Assembly: GCF_017833295.1 (NCBI RefSeq)
Contig: NZ_JAFIBW010000001.1
Coordinates: forward strand, 4,615,501-4,679,500
Reading direction: 5' to 3'
From: Methylobacterium sp. PvR107
GTDB taxonomy: Bacteria > Pseudomonadota > Alphaproteobacteria > Rhizobiales > Beijerinckiaceae
DNA: 64,000 nt
Shown here: positions 53,903-63,497 of the stretch, piece by piece
Layout: each line of letters begins with the position of its first letter
Numbering within the stretch: the stretch's first letter is position 1
The notes under the pieces: model-generated
Database searches by the model: none
Told to the model about the DNA's origin: nothing
Seen by the model: only the letters and a program-made list of their open reading frames with translations
Position numbers and translations under genes: made by a program

Positions 53903-55266
53903 GCCGGTCTCCTGGTCCTCCCGCACACCATCGAGTCTGTATCCGGCGCGAACGCGGCGGCGAGCCCGACAGTCTTGGCTCTTCCTAACCGCTCCAGCAC
54001 CGCCTCGATAGGGAGATAGAGCGCCGGCTCATCGCCGGGGGCGCGCCCGATGATGGCGCCATACAGGCCCGCCCGGCCGACCAGGGTCAGGTCGGCCGGC
54101 GCCGGCCGGGCGCAGCCCTTGGCGCAGCCGGAGACGTGCACGGCGAGCGGCGGCATCTCCAACGATCGCAACGCGTCCGCCAGACGCGCCGCATCCACCA
54201 GCGTCGGCGTGGATCCGGAGGCGCAGCCCGGTGCGCCCGTGCAGGCATCGATCCCGCGCCGGGGATCGTCGGGCGTGACGATGAACGCGTCCGCGAGCGC
54301 AGCCAGGAGCGGTGCAGCGTCCGTGCCGGGTGCAGCGCGCAGGACGAAACCGCGCGTCGGCGAGAGGCGGATCGCGTCCGCGCCGATCACATCCGCCATC
54401 CGCACGACACGGTCGAGGGAGGCTGCGCTGCACCGGCCGAAAGGCGCATCGATGGCGATGACGTGATGACCCGCTATCGTTCGGAGACCGGCATTGGGTG
54501 CGAAAGGCTTGCCGTCCCGGGTGTTGCTGCCGCGCCGACGATCCGCCTTGAGAGGCGGATCCTTCGCCTGACGGAGCGCGTGCAGAGTTTCCACGAGCGC
54601 CTCGAGTTCCTCGTCCGACAGGTCGCGCATCCGGCGGTGACCGGTGCGTGCGAAGGCGGCCAGGAGCGCCGCCACCAGGGGAGGGGCCTCGTGCTCCCCG
54701 CAGGTGACGAAGTCGCGCCGGCCCTCAGTAGTCGCGGCCGCGATCACAACGGTATCCGCGACGGAAGCAGCGACGAAGCAATCCGCGTCCGGCAGCGTCA
54801 CATCCGGGCGACCCTCGACGACCACGAGGGTCTTGGCCGGGAGACCCGGAATAGCTCGGCCCGCAGCCTCGATGGCGTGGGCCAGCACCGGCACATCGAG
54901 CCGTTCGGTCGAGTCGCAGCCGGCGAGCGGACTCGTGAGCGTCAGTCGCTGCGGACCGCCGTCGGTGCGCACGTCGCCGAGCCCAGCCGTTTCCAGCAGG
55001 CGGGCCAGGGGCCTGCGGGTCGTGTCGGACACGCCGCGGATCTGCAGATTGGCGCGGGCCGTGAAGTCCATATGGCCGTTGCCGAACCGGCGTGCGCCCT
55101 CCGCCACGGCGCGTGCCTGATCGCAGGTGAGCACACCGAGCGGCGGGTGCACGCGCGCGAGGAGACCGTCACCGGTGGGCATCGGGCGGGCGAGACCCGG
55201 GCACCAGCCACGTCGGGAAGAGGCCTCGGGCAGGGCCCGGCGGTGCTGGCGCGCGGGGGCGCTCAT
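53899..55266 (-). CDS. cobG: Precorrin-3B synthase
   Basis: Oxygen-dependent hydroxylation and lactone formation on precorrin-3A, which marks the aerobic pathway. It has the sulfite/nitrite-reductase-like repeats and the cluster motif: Cys-X5-Cys in CTGAPGC and Cys-X3-Cys in CAKGC, binding 4Fe-4S. The 455 residues are full length. Start overlaps cobN by 4 bases. Its presence means this organism uses the late-cobalt-insertion route. Confidence 0.94.
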   Translation of the reverse strand: MSAPARQHRRALPEASSRRGWCPGLARPMPTGDGLLARVHPPLGVLTCDQARAVAEGARRFGNGHMDFTARANLQIRGVSDTTRRPLARLLETAGLGDVRTDGGPQRLTLTSPLAGCDSTERLDVPVLAHAIEAAGRAIPGLPAKTLVVVEGRPDVTLPDADCFVAASVADTVVIAAATTEGRRDFVTCGEHEAPPLVAALLAAFARTGHRRMRDLSDEELEALVETLHALRQAKDPPLKADRRRGSNTRDGKPFAPNAGLRTIAGHHVIAIDAPFGRCSAASLDRVVRMADVIGADAIRLSPTRGFVLRAAPGTDAAPLLAALADAFIVTPDDPRRGIDACTGAPGCASGSTPTLVDAARLADALRSLEMPPLAVHVSGCAKGCARPAPADLTLVGRAGLYGAIIGRAPGDEPALYLPIEAVLERLGRAKTVGLAAAFAPDTDSMVCGRTRRPA

Positions 55267-58200
55267 TCCGCCGCCTCCGGCATCAGAGCGTCGGCCGGGA
55301 GGGCGTTGCGGCGGCTGTGCCAGAGGCCGCGGTCTCGCGCCTCATCAAAGCGCTCCAGAATCGCCTTCGTCGCCGCGGGATTGGCGGCGCGTAAACGTTC
55401 GAAGACGTCCGCGTCGGCAATCCAGGCGGCGTAGAGCCGGTCGAAACCGGCATCGGTCACGGCGTCGCTCGTCGCGGCGAGGACGAAGACCGCGTCGAGA
55501 CCCTGTGCCAGCTCCTGCGCCCCCCGGTAGCCGTGGCGCATCTGCGCGGCGATCCAGCGCGGATCGGCGAGCCGCCCGCCGATGAGACGCGTCGCGTCCT
55601 CCTGGGCGGTGCGCGTCTTCGGCCGCTCCGGCACAGAGACGTCGAGGCTGTAGAGTTTCGGGCTGCCGCCCCCGAGGGAGGCCGCCGCCGCGAATCCGCC
55701 CATTGCATCCACTGCGGCATCGCCGTCGAACAGATCGCGCTCGGCCACGTCGAAGGCGTGCAGGTAGGCGTCCGCTGCCGCAACTCGGGCGGCGAAATCC
55801 GCGTCCGGTCCTTCGCGGTCGCCGTAGGCGTGACCGCTGGCCGACAGGTAGGCACGTCCAAGAACGCTGCGCGCGTCCCAGGCGCCGTCAAGCGCGGTGG
55901 CCGCCGTTCCGGCCCCGTACCGACCCGGCGCCGCCCCGTAGACCCGGGCGGCCGTCTCGCCGCGACGCCGGGCGGCCGCCAATGGATTCTCGTCGTCCGT
56001 CTCGTCGCGGTCGGCCACCGCCCGTGCGGCCCGGTCGAGCAGCGCGAGAGTGTCGGGGAACGTATCGCGGAATGCCCCGGAGACTCGTACCGTCACGTCG
56101 ATCCGGGGCCGGTCGAGCAGGGCGAGCGGCAGCACCTCGAACCCGGTGACCCGGGTGCTGGCATGGTCCCAGACCGGCCGCACGCCCATCAGCGCCAGGG
56201 CGTGCGCCACATCCTCCCCGCCGGTGCGCAGGGTCGGGGAGGCCCAGAGATCCATGACGATCCGCGCGGGATAGGCGCCCTCGTCCTGGAGGTAGCGGGT
56301 CACGACCGCCGCGGCCGCCCGCTCGCCGAGGCTCGCCGCAGCGCGGCTCGGGATCGCGCGGGGATCGAGGGTGGCGAGGTTCCGGCCGGTGGGCAGCACG
56401 TCTGCGCGCCCGCGCGACGGTGACCCGGCGGGACCGGGCGCGACGAACCGGCCGTCGAGGGCCGTCAGCAGCCCGGTGCGCTCGCCGGTCGCGCAGGACG
56501 AAGCCGCGTCCGAAGCCCCGCCGGCCGCGCGCCCGAAAATATGCAGGCCGTCGCGGAAGACGGTCTCGCCGAGGTCGCAGAGATGGGCGTCGAGCCGGGT
56601 CAGCGCCTCGTCCATTGCGGTTTCCGGGCCGATGCCGGCACCGTCGAGGAGCCCGGCGGCTTCGGCATCCTCCAAGATGGCGCGGGCGATGAGCGCGGCC
56701 CGGCGCGGATCGAGGACGCTTGCGGCGGAATATTCCTCCACCAACTCGCGCAGGCGCGCGGCCTCAGGCGGCAAGTCGTGCGCGGTGGTCGCCGGCGTCA
56801 GATGACCGAGCGCGATCCCGCCCAGGCGGCGCTTGAGCGGGGCAGCCTCACCCGGATCATCGACAATGAACGGGTAGACCACCGGAAGGCTACCCACGCA
56901 GAGAGCGGGGAAGCAGCTGGGCGCGAGCGCCACGGCCTTGCCCGGCAACCATTCGGTCGTCCCATGCGTGCCGAGCTGGACCAGCACGTCGAAATGCCGC
57001 CGCAGCCCGAGATGGAACGCCAGATAGGCGTGGGTCGGGACGCGCTCCGGATCGTGATAGCCGGCTTTCCGGTCGGGATCGCGCCCGCGATCCGGCTGGA
57101 GAAAGACGGCGAGGCGACCCTCGGCCGCCTCCGGCGCGCCCTCGACCACGCGGAACCGGAATGCTCCACCTACGCAGCCGGGGTCGGCGTCGGGTTGACC
57201 CCACGCGTCGGTGAGCGCGGCGCGCGTGTCCTCGGGGAGCCCGGCGAGCCAAGCCGCGTAGTCGGCGAGCGGCACGCAGAACGCCGCAGCGCCCCCCGTG
57301 AGTGCGATCATCAGGGCTCCGGAATCCGGAAGCCCGCTTGCCGCGTAGCCGGCTTCGGCCAGATCGGCGGCGATCATCCGCGCGCTCTCGGGCGTATCGA
57401 GGCCCACGGCAAAGCCGGCCCTTCCGCCGCGCGCCGGATAGTCGGACAGGACAAGGGCCACGCGTCGCTGCGAGCGGGGCAGGGCGGCAAGGCGCAGCCA
57501 ACCGGCGGCCCGTTCGGCGAGCGCCGCGATCCCGGCGGCGTAGGGGACCGCCCGCCGCTCCGCAAAGCCCGCGATCTCAGGGGCCTCCTCCTTGAAGGAG
57601 ATCGGGAAGCCCGAAAGCCGTCCGTCGAATTCCGGCAACGCCACCTGCATGGCGAGATCGGCCGCGCCCATGCCCCGGGCCGAGACTTCCCAGGCCGCCC
57701 GCGACGAGCCGACCGTAAACGCCTGAAGGACCGGACAATCGGCGCCGTCGAGCACGAAATCGAGGCCGTCCTCGCGGGCCGAGAAGGCCGTAGCGGCGAT
57801 GACCAGATCGGGCCTGCGCGCCCGCACGGCCTCCGCGACCGCGGCTGCAGCGACCGGCTCTTTCAAGCTCGACACCGCCATCGGCAGCACGCCGATCCCG
57901 CGCGCGCGCAGGGCTTCAGTGAGCGCGAGGTACGGCGCGGTATCGCCGCCCAGCACGGCGGATCGATAGATCACGAGCAGGGCCACGGGTGTGTCCGGCA
58001 TCGGTGAACCCGCGAGCGGCACGGCGCTCGCGGCGGCCGCGACGGCTCGGTCGAGGGGGAGCACGCCGCAGCCTGCACACCAGGGAAAACCGCGCGGCAA
58101 CGGCTCGGGCGGCTCGATCGCCAGATCGGCGCCGGCCCGGGTGGCCAGCAACCGCAGCATCCGGCGCAAGTTGTCAGGACCGCCGGCGCGGAAATAGGCG

Positions 58201-58610
58201 TCGCACCGCGCGGCGAGATCGAGGTCGGTGGAGAAGGCGGCGAGCCGCGGATCGGGCCGGTCGTCGCCCGGCAGCACCGCCAGGACGACGCCGTGTGCCC
58301 GCGCCGCCTCGGCGCAGCGCTCGACGCCGTAGCGCCAGTAATCGAGCCCGCCGAGGCAGCGGATCACCACCACCTTGGCGTGCGCCACCACGCGCTCGAC
58401 GTAGAGGTCGACCGAGAGCGGATGCCGCAGCCTGGAGAGCTTGGCGAGGCGCAGGCTCGGCAGACCGGGCTCGGCGGCATGTGCCTGCCCGATCCCCGCG
58501 AGGTCGCTGTCGGTGAAGGACAGCACGACGAGATCTCCGGGCTCCTGCCCGAGATCCACCGCCGCCTCGCCATCGTCGAGCGAGACGGTATCGATGCGCA
58601 CGAGATGCAT
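55263..58610 (-). CDS. cobN: Cobaltochelatase subunit CobN
   Basis: Large subunit of the ATP-dependent cobalt chelatase that inserts Co2+ into hydrogenobyrinate a,c-diamide. The 1115-residue protein belongs to the CobN/BchH family, with QLGTHGTTEWLPGKAVAL and LYSLDVSVPERPKTRTAQEDATRLIGGRL recognisable. It is somewhat shorter than the about 1275 residues I recall for the Pseudomonas denitrificans protein. The CobS and CobT partner subunits are not in the window. cobW lies 73 bases upstream. Confidence 0.95.
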   Translation of the reverse strand: MHLVRIDTVSLDDGEAAVDLGQEPGDLVVLSFTDSDLAGIGQAHAAEPGLPSLRLAKLSRLRHPLSVDLYVERVVAHAKVVVIRCLGGLDYWRYGVERCAEAARAHGVVLAVLPGDDRPDPRLAAFSTDLDLAARCDAYFRAGGPDNLRRMLRLLATRAGADLAIEPPEPLPRGFPWCAGCGVLPLDRAVAAAASAVPLAGSPMPDTPVALLVIYRSAVLGGDTAPYLALTEALRARGIGVLPMAVSSLKEPVAAAAVAEAVRARRPDLVIAATAFSAREDGLDFVLDGADCPVLQAFTVGSSRAAWEVSARGMGAADLAMQVALPEFDGRLSGFPISFKEEAPEIAGFAERRAVPYAAGIAALAERAAGWLRLAALPRSQRRVALVLSDYPARGGRAGFAVGLDTPESARMIAADLAEAGYAASGLPDSGALMIALTGGAAAFCVPLADYAAWLAGLPEDTRAALTDAWGQPDADPGCVGGAFRFRVVEGAPEAAEGRLAVFLQPDRGRDPDRKAGYHDPERVPTHAYLAFHLGLRRHFDVLVQLGTHGTTEWLPGKAVALAPSCFPALCVGSLPVVYPFIVDDPGEAAPLKRRLGGIALGHLTPATTAHDLPPEAARLRELVEEYSAASVLDPRRAALIARAILEDAEAAGLLDGAGIGPETAMDEALTRLDAHLCDLGETVFRDGLHIFGRAAGGASDAASSCATGERTGLLTALDGRFVAPGPAGSPSRGRADVLPTGRNLATLDPRAIPSRAAASLGERAAAAVVTRYLQDEGAYPARIVMDLWASPTLRTGGEDVAHALALMGVRPVWDHASTRVTGFEVLPLALLDRPRIDVTVRVSGAFRDTFPDTLALLDRAARAVADRDETDDENPLAAARRRGETAARVYGAAPGRYGAGTAATALDGAWDARSVLGRAYLSASGHAYGDREGPDADFAARVAAADAYLHAFDVAERDLFDGDAAVDAMGGFAAAASLGGGSPKLYSLDVSVPERPKTRTAQEDATRLIGGRLADPRWIAAQMRHGYRGAQELAQGLDAVFVLAATSDAVTDAGFDRLYAAWIADADVFERLRAANPAATKAILERFDEARDRGLWHSRRNALPADALMPEAAE

Positions 58611-58683
58611 CGCGGCGGCCCCTAGACCGTGACCGCGCGTGACCGCGCGCCGCCGCGGATCGTGGAGGCGCGTGCGAGTGCCG

Positions 58684-59718
58684 TCATCCCGCCAACGCCG
58701 CGGCGACCGCGCCCTGATCGAAGCCCTTCAGGCCGATCACCACGAGCTTGCCATCCCGGGGCTCGCCCGCCCGCCAGGGCCGGTCGAAATGGTGGGCCAC
58801 GCGCCGACCGACGCCCTGCACAACGAGGCGCATCGGCTTGCCTTCGACCTCGGCAAAGCCCTTGATCCGCAGGACCCCTCCGGCCTCGGCCGCCTTCTCG
58901 ACACGGGCCGCAAGATCGGCTGCCGTCAAGGCCGGGCGGAGCGACAGCGCCACGGTCTCGAAATCATCGTGGTCGTGATCCTCGCCCTCGCCGTGGTGCG
59001 ACGGCCGCGAGGCCAGATCGTCCTCGGCCGCGGCGCCGAGGCCCAGCAGCACGCGCGGGTCGATGGCGCCGTTCTCAGTCTCCACGACCTTCACGGCGCG
59101 GGGCAAATGCCCCTCGACCTCGCGGCGGACGCGGGCACGGGTCGCGGCATCGATCAGGTCGGCCTTGTTGAGCACCACGAGATCGGCGCAGAGAAGCTGA
59201 TCCTCGAACACCTCCTCGAGTGGATTGTCGTGATCGACCGACTGGTCCGCCGCACGCTGGGCGGCCAGAGCCTCCGGATCCTCCGCGAAGGCGCCGGCCG
59301 CAACCGCCGGCCCATCGACCACCGCGACGACGCCGTCCACAGTGACCCGCGAGCGGATTGCCGGCCACTGGAAGGCCTGGACCAGGGGCTTCGGCAGGGC
59401 AAGACCCGAGGTCTCGATCAGGATGTGCTCCGGCGGCTCGGCGCGGGACAGCAGCGTTTCCAGTGCCGGAACGAAATCGTCCGCGACGGTGCAGCAGATG
59501 CAGCCGTTCGGGAGCTCGACGATGGACTCTTCGGTGCAACCCTCGACGCCGCAGGCGGCCAGGAACGACTTGTCGAAGCCGACATCGCCGAACTCGTTCA
59601 CCAGGATGGCGAGGCGACGGCCCTTGGCATTCTCGACGACGTGGCGAACGAGCGTCGTCTTGCCGGCGCCGAGGAAGCCCGTGACGATAGTGCAGGGGAT
59701 CTTGTTCACGAGGGTCAT
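58684..59718 (-). CDS. cobW: Cobalamin biosynthesis GTPase CobW
   Basis: A G3E-family metallochaperone GTPase thought to deliver cobalt to the chelatase. The 344 residues have the P-loop GFLGAGKTTL, the metal-binding GCICC motif, the NKAD guanine motif and a His-rich linker (HHGEGEDHDHDD). The C-terminal CobW_C domain is present. Start overlaps the stop of the DUF1636 gene upstream (ATGA). Confidence 0.95.
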   Translation of the reverse strand: MTLVNKIPCTIVTGFLGAGKTTLVRHVVENAKGRRLAILVNEFGDVGFDKSFLAACGVEGCTEESIVELPNGCICCTVADDFVPALETLLSRAEPPEHILIETSGLALPKPLVQAFQWPAIRSRVTVDGVVAVVDGPAVAAGAFAEDPEALAAQRAADQSVDHDNPLEEVFEDQLLCADLVVLNKADLIDAATRARVRREVEGHLPRAVKVVETENGAIDPRVLLGLGAAAEDDLASRPSHHGEGEDHDHDDFETVALSLRPALTAADLAARVEKAAEAGGVLRIKGFAEVEGKPMRLVVQGVGRRVAHHFDRPWRAGEPRDGKLVVIGLKGFDQGAVAAALAG

Positions 59719-60116
59719 TCCGCGGCCTCCAGGGTGCCGGCGGTGCGCGGGCGGGGTTCGGGGAAAGGGGGGATGCGGGCGATCACGCCCTTGCGGAACT
59801 CGGCCGGACGCTCGCGCCAGGGCACGATGCCGTCCGGGGTCGCCGCGTAGGCGGCGAGCCCGGCGAGGATGGTCTCGGCGGAGGCCGCCGGATCCATGTC
59901 GCCGTACACGTAGGTCCAGCGATCGGCTGAGGCGACTGCCACCGTGCAGGGCCGCTTGCACACCGACAGGCATTCCACCGGCTCGACCCGCAGATGCGGG
60001 GCATCGCCGGCCCGGTCCCGCAGCGCATCGAGCAGGCGCGCACCGGACCGGGGGCCGTCCGGGTCGTCACCCTCCCGGCGGCAGGAGGTGCAGACATACA
60101 GGACGGTCTCAGACAC
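59715..60116 (-). CDS. DUF1636 protein, thioredoxin-like ferredoxin type
   Basis: A 133-residue protein that belongs to DUF1636. The Cys pattern CTSC, then CLSVCKRPC, resembles thioredoxin-like 2Fe-2S ferredoxins and could bind iron-sulfur or cobalt. GTG at 60116 overlaps the cbtA stop by 8 bases, and the stop overlaps cobW. Lying between the cobalt transporter and CobW inside a B12-riboswitch operon, it probably acts in cobalt handling or in supplying electrons for cobalamin synthesis. Its precise role is not established. Confidence 0.8.
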   Translation of the reverse strand: MSETVLYVCTSCRREGDDPDGPRSGARLLDALRDRAGDAPHLRVEPVECLSVCKRPCTVAVASADRWTYVYGDMDPAASAETILAGLAAYAATPDGIVPWRERPAEFRKGVIARIPPFPEPRPRTAGTLEAAE

Positions 60117-60846
60117 GGGCCGCCCTCGCTGCCGGCTCACGCGAGAAGGCCTGCCAGGCCCAGCCGAGGCCGAGCCCGATCAGCATCCAGAATACGAAGC
60201 TGATGGCCAGCGAGCGGGCCGCGAATTGTGCGGCCAGCGCGGCCGGCAGCTCGGACGCTCCGGCCGGTGCCTCGGGTGCGCCGACGGTGTGCGGCGCGAC
60301 GATCAGGACGAGGCCGCCCAGGATCGCGATCAGCGACCGCCGGACACCGATCAGGTAGAGGCCCATCCCGGTGGCGGCGGCGGTCATGACCCACCAGAGC
60401 TGCCGCGCGGCGAGCGGCGCGGCCTCGCTGCCGGGCAGTTCCGGCGGCAGGCCGAGGCACGGCGCAAGGGCAACGCTGGCGAAGCCTGCCACCGCGAAGG
60501 CGAGGCCGACCTGCGGGGTCGGATCGCGCCCGCAGGCGAGCATCACGGCGCCGAGCAGCAGGGCGTAGCCGACGCCACCGACTAGGGTCGCGAGTGCGGT
60601 GAACGCCATGCGCGGGAGCCCTTCGCCGGGCTGCCATTCCGGCGCCGCGTCGGGCGCGGCATGGTCGTGCCCGGCATGAGCCAGCACGATCGGGAGGCCG
60701 ATCGCCGCCTGATGCGTCGGTTCCTTGTGCTCGTAACGCTCGGCCGCCACGATCAGCGGCGAGGTCAGCGTGAGCTCGAGCCCCGTCACGACGGCAGCCG
60801 CGAGGAAGCCGGCGGCCAGCGCCGCCGACAGAAGCCGGATGATCAT
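60109..60846 (-). CDS. cbtA: Cobalt transporter CbtA
   Basis: Predicted cobalt-uptake membrane protein of 245 residues. About six hydrophobic helices and a periplasmic His-rich stretch (LAHAGHDHAAPDAAPE) near residue 55-70 that should capture the metal. It follows cbtB by 16 bases and overlaps the DUF1636 gene. The family is identified from its pairing with CbtB and from B12-riboswitch control. Confidence 0.9.
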   Translation of the reverse strand: MIIRLLSAALAAGFLAAAVVTGLELTLTSPLIVAAERYEHKEPTHQAAIGLPIVLAHAGHDHAAPDAAPEWQPGEGLPRMAFTALATLVGGVGYALLLGAVMLACGRDPTPQVGLAFAVAGFASVALAPCLGLPPELPGSEAAPLAARQLWWVMTAAATGMGLYLIGVRRSLIAILGGLVLIVAPHTVGAPEAPAGASELPAALAAQFAARSLAISFVFWMLIGLGLGWAWQAFSREPAARAARV

Positions 60847-60862
60847 CCCTGTGACGCAGGCG

Positions 60863-61045
60863 TCAGTGGCAGGGGAAGTTCTGGGTGTGCCGGAAGTCGT
60901 GCGCCGCATTGTGGAGCGCAATCGCCGGCGAGAAGCCCGCCATGAACAGGAGGCCGAGGCCCAGGAAAGCCGCGAGCGCGACGGCGACCGAGCGCTCGGA
61001 CGAGCGGGTGCCGGCGGCGACTGGGGCGAGGGTCGAGGTGGTCAT
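60863..61045 (-). CDS. cbtB: CbtB-type cobalt transporter subunit
   Basis: A 60-residue protein with one transmembrane helix (about residues 20-43) and a C-terminal His cluster (HNAAHDFRHTQNFPCH) expected to bind cobalt. GGAGACAC precedes ATG 61045. First gene after the cobalamin riboswitch; with cbtA it forms the smallest known type of cobalt uptake pair. Confidence 0.88.
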   Translation of the reverse strand: MTTSTLAPVAAGTRSSERSVAVALAAFLGLGLLFMAGFSPAIALHNAAHDFRHTQNFPCH

Positions 61046-61093
61046 CAATGTGTCTCCAGCCGCCCCACCGGCGGCATTCCGGGATCCTGGCGT

Positions 61094-61262
61094 GACGGCA
61101 GGTCTCCTGGCTCGCAGCTCTGCGCGCCTGCCGCCTTCCCGGATCGCTCCGGTGGCGCTCTGGCAGGTGCTCGCCGCTCACAGTTGCGGGGGCAGCCGCG
61201 GAATCGAGGCTCGCGCCCCTCACCGCATTCCCTTTTCACCCCGTCGCCGGGGCACCGTCACG
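61094..61262 (-). promoter_or_regulatory. Cobalamin (B12) riboswitch
   Basis: On the minus strand, GGTGCCCCGGCGACGGGGTG, AAAAGGGAATGCGGTG, then CTGCCCCCGCAACTGT (the B12 box core) and AGCCAGGAGACCTGCC match the conserved blocks of the cobalamin aptamer in order. It is about 50 bases upstream of cbtB and should repress cbtBA-DUF1636-cobWNGHIJ when B12 is plentiful. It may reach cobLEMB if the transcript continues past cobK. Confidence 0.95.
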
Positions 61263-61349
61263 AAGCCGTTGTAGACGCATGGCGGCTTGCGCACAACGGA
61301 GTGGCAAGCGGTAAGATCGGGATTCTCGAGAGCGCGAGTTTCCCGACCG

Positions 61350-62939
61350 TCAGGGCGTATCCTTGAGGCGCTCGGCGGGTGCTCCGCCCGGTGCCGGTCC
61401 GGCGTCACGCGCCTTCACGGCATCCGCGTAGAGGCGCTCGACATCCGCCTTGAACGCGGCGCGGGAATCCGGTCGCGTGTAGAACATGTGGCCGCCGGGA
61501 TAGACGGCGAGGCTGACGCGGCCGGCTCCATAGGCCGGCACCTGCGCGAGCAGGAGCTTCGAGGCGTAATAGGGCGTCACAAGATCCGTGAAGCCGTGCG
61601 CCACCAGCACCCGCAGGCGGCCATCGAGCGCCAGGGTGCTCTTGAGGTTCGACAACACCTCCGGCGCCTGCCGGCCCGACCCCCAGCTCCAGCCGCGGTT
61701 CACCGCATTGTTCAGGAGTTCGTAGCGCATGTTGGGCACGGGCCATTTCAGCGTGCGCGCGTAAAGGTCGAGCATCGCGCTGGTCAGCGGCGCCTGCAGC
61801 GCGGTCAGTTGCGGATCGTCGAAGCTCGACTGGGCCGCATCCGGGTTGGGATCCCAGCCGGTGATGCCGGTGTCGTAGGCGCTGGTCACGCGGCCGTCGG
61901 CACGGTCGATCTCGCGCTGAACGCTGCGGGTCGACAGGCGCGCCGCCTGCGCGCGCACGAGAGCCGCGTCGAGCCCGACGAGGGGCGCGACCCGCTCGGT
62001 CATCCGCGCCACGGCGGCCGCGTCGCCCGGGCCCTTGAGCAGATCCGCCAGGTAGGCGCCCGAGGCGTAGGATTCCGCATCCGACAGAAGCGCCGGCGTC
62101 GGAACGGTTCCAGCCCGTTCCAGGGCACCGGCCGCCAGGGATGGCAGCTTCAGGACGTAGCCCCAGGGATTGGCGCGCGATGTCTCCAGCCAGCCGAAAT
62201 CGAGAACCGGCGAAAGCAGCACCATCCCGGACAGGCCGACACCGATATCGTCCTGAAGCTTCTCGGTGATGAGTGGCCCGCGGAACCCGCCGTAGCTCTC
62301 GCCGACGTAGAATTTCGGGCTGGCCATCCGGTCGTTGACGCGCAGGTAGCGCGCGATGATTGCGGCCAGGGTCGCGGCGTCGGAATCGATGTTCCAATAG
62401 GCCTTGCCGTTGCCGTCCGCCGCGCGGCTGTAGCCCGTGCCGACCGGGTCGATGAAGACCAGATCGGAGAAGCCGAGCCAAGTCCCGTCATTGGGCGTGA
62501 GCGCGACTGGCTGCGAAGGGCTGATGCTGTCGCCCCCCGTCGGCAAGCGCCAGGGGCCGATCGCCCCGATGTTGAGATAGGCGGAAGCCGCGCCGGGCCC
62601 CCCGTTCACCGCGAAGGTGACCGGGCGCTCGCGGCCGGCCTCCGGCGCCACCGTATAGGCCACGTAGGCGATCTCGGCCTGCAGTTTCCCGGACTCGTCG
62701 ACCAGGGGCAGGCTGCCGGCCGTGGCGGTGAAATCGAGGCGCTTGCCGTTCGGCAGCGTAAGGCTGTGCCGCGTCATCGAGTCCGGAGGCAGGCGACGGC
62801 CCTCCGGCCCCCGCGGCGCCTGCCTGGCTTCCGACGGCCGCTGGTCGTGCGGCGCCTCATGTGCGCCCACCGACGGAGGCACCCCAAGGATCAGCGCGGC
62901 GGCGAAGGCGGCGCGCGCGAAACGTCTGGTGAGGAGCAC
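61350..62939 (-). CDS. S10 family serine carboxypeptidase, exported
   Basis: A secreted or periplasmic carboxypeptidase of 529 residues. A signal peptide (about residues 1-27, LLTRRFARAAFAAALILG) precedes a peptidase S10 domain. The domain has the nucleophile Ser in VGESYGGFRG, the oxyanion NGGPGAASAY segment, and the catalytic His in PGGHMFYTR near the C-terminus. GTG at 62939 starts 2 bases after the holC stop, so the two genes are coupled. The link between a replication gene and a peptidase is probably only positional. Confidence 0.88.
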   Translation of the reverse strand: MLLTRRFARAAFAAALILGVPPSVGAHEAPHDQRPSEARQAPRGPEGRRLPPDSMTRHSLTLPNGKRLDFTATAGSLPLVDESGKLQAEIAYVAYTVAPEAGRERPVTFAVNGGPGAASAYLNIGAIGPWRLPTGGDSISPSQPVALTPNDGTWLGFSDLVFIDPVGTGYSRAADGNGKAYWNIDSDAATLAAIIARYLRVNDRMASPKFYVGESYGGFRGPLITEKLQDDIGVGLSGMVLLSPVLDFGWLETSRANPWGYVLKLPSLAAGALERAGTVPTPALLSDAESYASGAYLADLLKGPGDAAAVARMTERVAPLVGLDAALVRAQAARLSTRSVQREIDRADGRVTSAYDTGITGWDPNPDAAQSSFDDPQLTALQAPLTSAMLDLYARTLKWPVPNMRYELLNNAVNRGWSWGSGRQAPEVLSNLKSTLALDGRLRVLVAHGFTDLVTPYYASKLLLAQVPAYGAGRVSLAVYPGGHMFYTRPDSRAAFKADVERLYADAVKARDAGPAPGGAPAERLKDTP

Positions 62940-62941
62940 GA

Positions 62942-63394
62942 TTATGCCTTCTTGTTCCAGCGGCCCGAATCGTCCTGCTGCCAGTAGGCGACCGCGTGGC
63001 CCGCCTCCTTGGCCTGCTTCCACTGCTCGCGGGCGCGCAGGAGCGCATCCTGGTCGGTCCCGTCGAACAGGATGCAGATGCGTTCGTAGGCTTCGGCGTC
63101 CGGCGGCAGGTCGGCGCCTTCCACGAGGAAGCGGATCGACGCCGTGTTGGGATTGATGTCGCGCAGGGTCAGCACGACCGGCTGGCTTCCCGCGTCGGGC
63201 TCGCGGTCGGTGCCGTGCGGCAGGAAGCTGTCGTCCGAATAGGTCCAGAGGTGGTCGTCGAGCGCCTGCAGACGCTCCTCGGTGGCGACCTGGATTGCGG
63301 CCTGCCAGCCCCGGTCGAGCGAGCGCTCGACGAGAGTCGGCAGCACCTTCTCCAGGGGCTGACGTTGCATGTGGTAGAAGAGGATCTCGGTCAC
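62942..63394 (-). CDS. holC: DNA polymerase III subunit chi
   Basis: Links the clamp loader to single-strand-binding protein. A 150-residue protein starting TEILFYHMQRQPLEKVLPTLVERSLDRGWQAAI, with the DDHLWTYSDDSFLPHG and FDGTDQDALLRAREQWK core of the chi family. GTG at 63394 gives the family N-terminus; starts further upstream add a basic tail. Followed immediately by the S10 peptidase gene. Confidence 0.9.
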   Translation of the reverse strand: MTEILFYHMQRQPLEKVLPTLVERSLDRGWQAAIQVATEERLQALDDHLWTYSDDSFLPHGTDREPDAGSQPVVLTLRDINPNTASIRFLVEGADLPPDAEAYERICILFDGTDQDALLRAREQWKQAKEAGHAVAYWQQDDSGRWNKKA

Positions 63395-63497
63395 GGCCCG
63401 GTCAATATAGGGTCCGGGACCGCGGCGCGAGGAGCGGCGCAAGGTCGCTCGCCGAGCCGAATGCATGGCCGTGTCAGCCCACGCCTTCGACTTCAAG

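Noticed and set aside
56541..58007. Plus-strand frame of 488 codons opposite cobN
   Set aside because: Shadow of cobN with the same antisense composition and no ribosome site.
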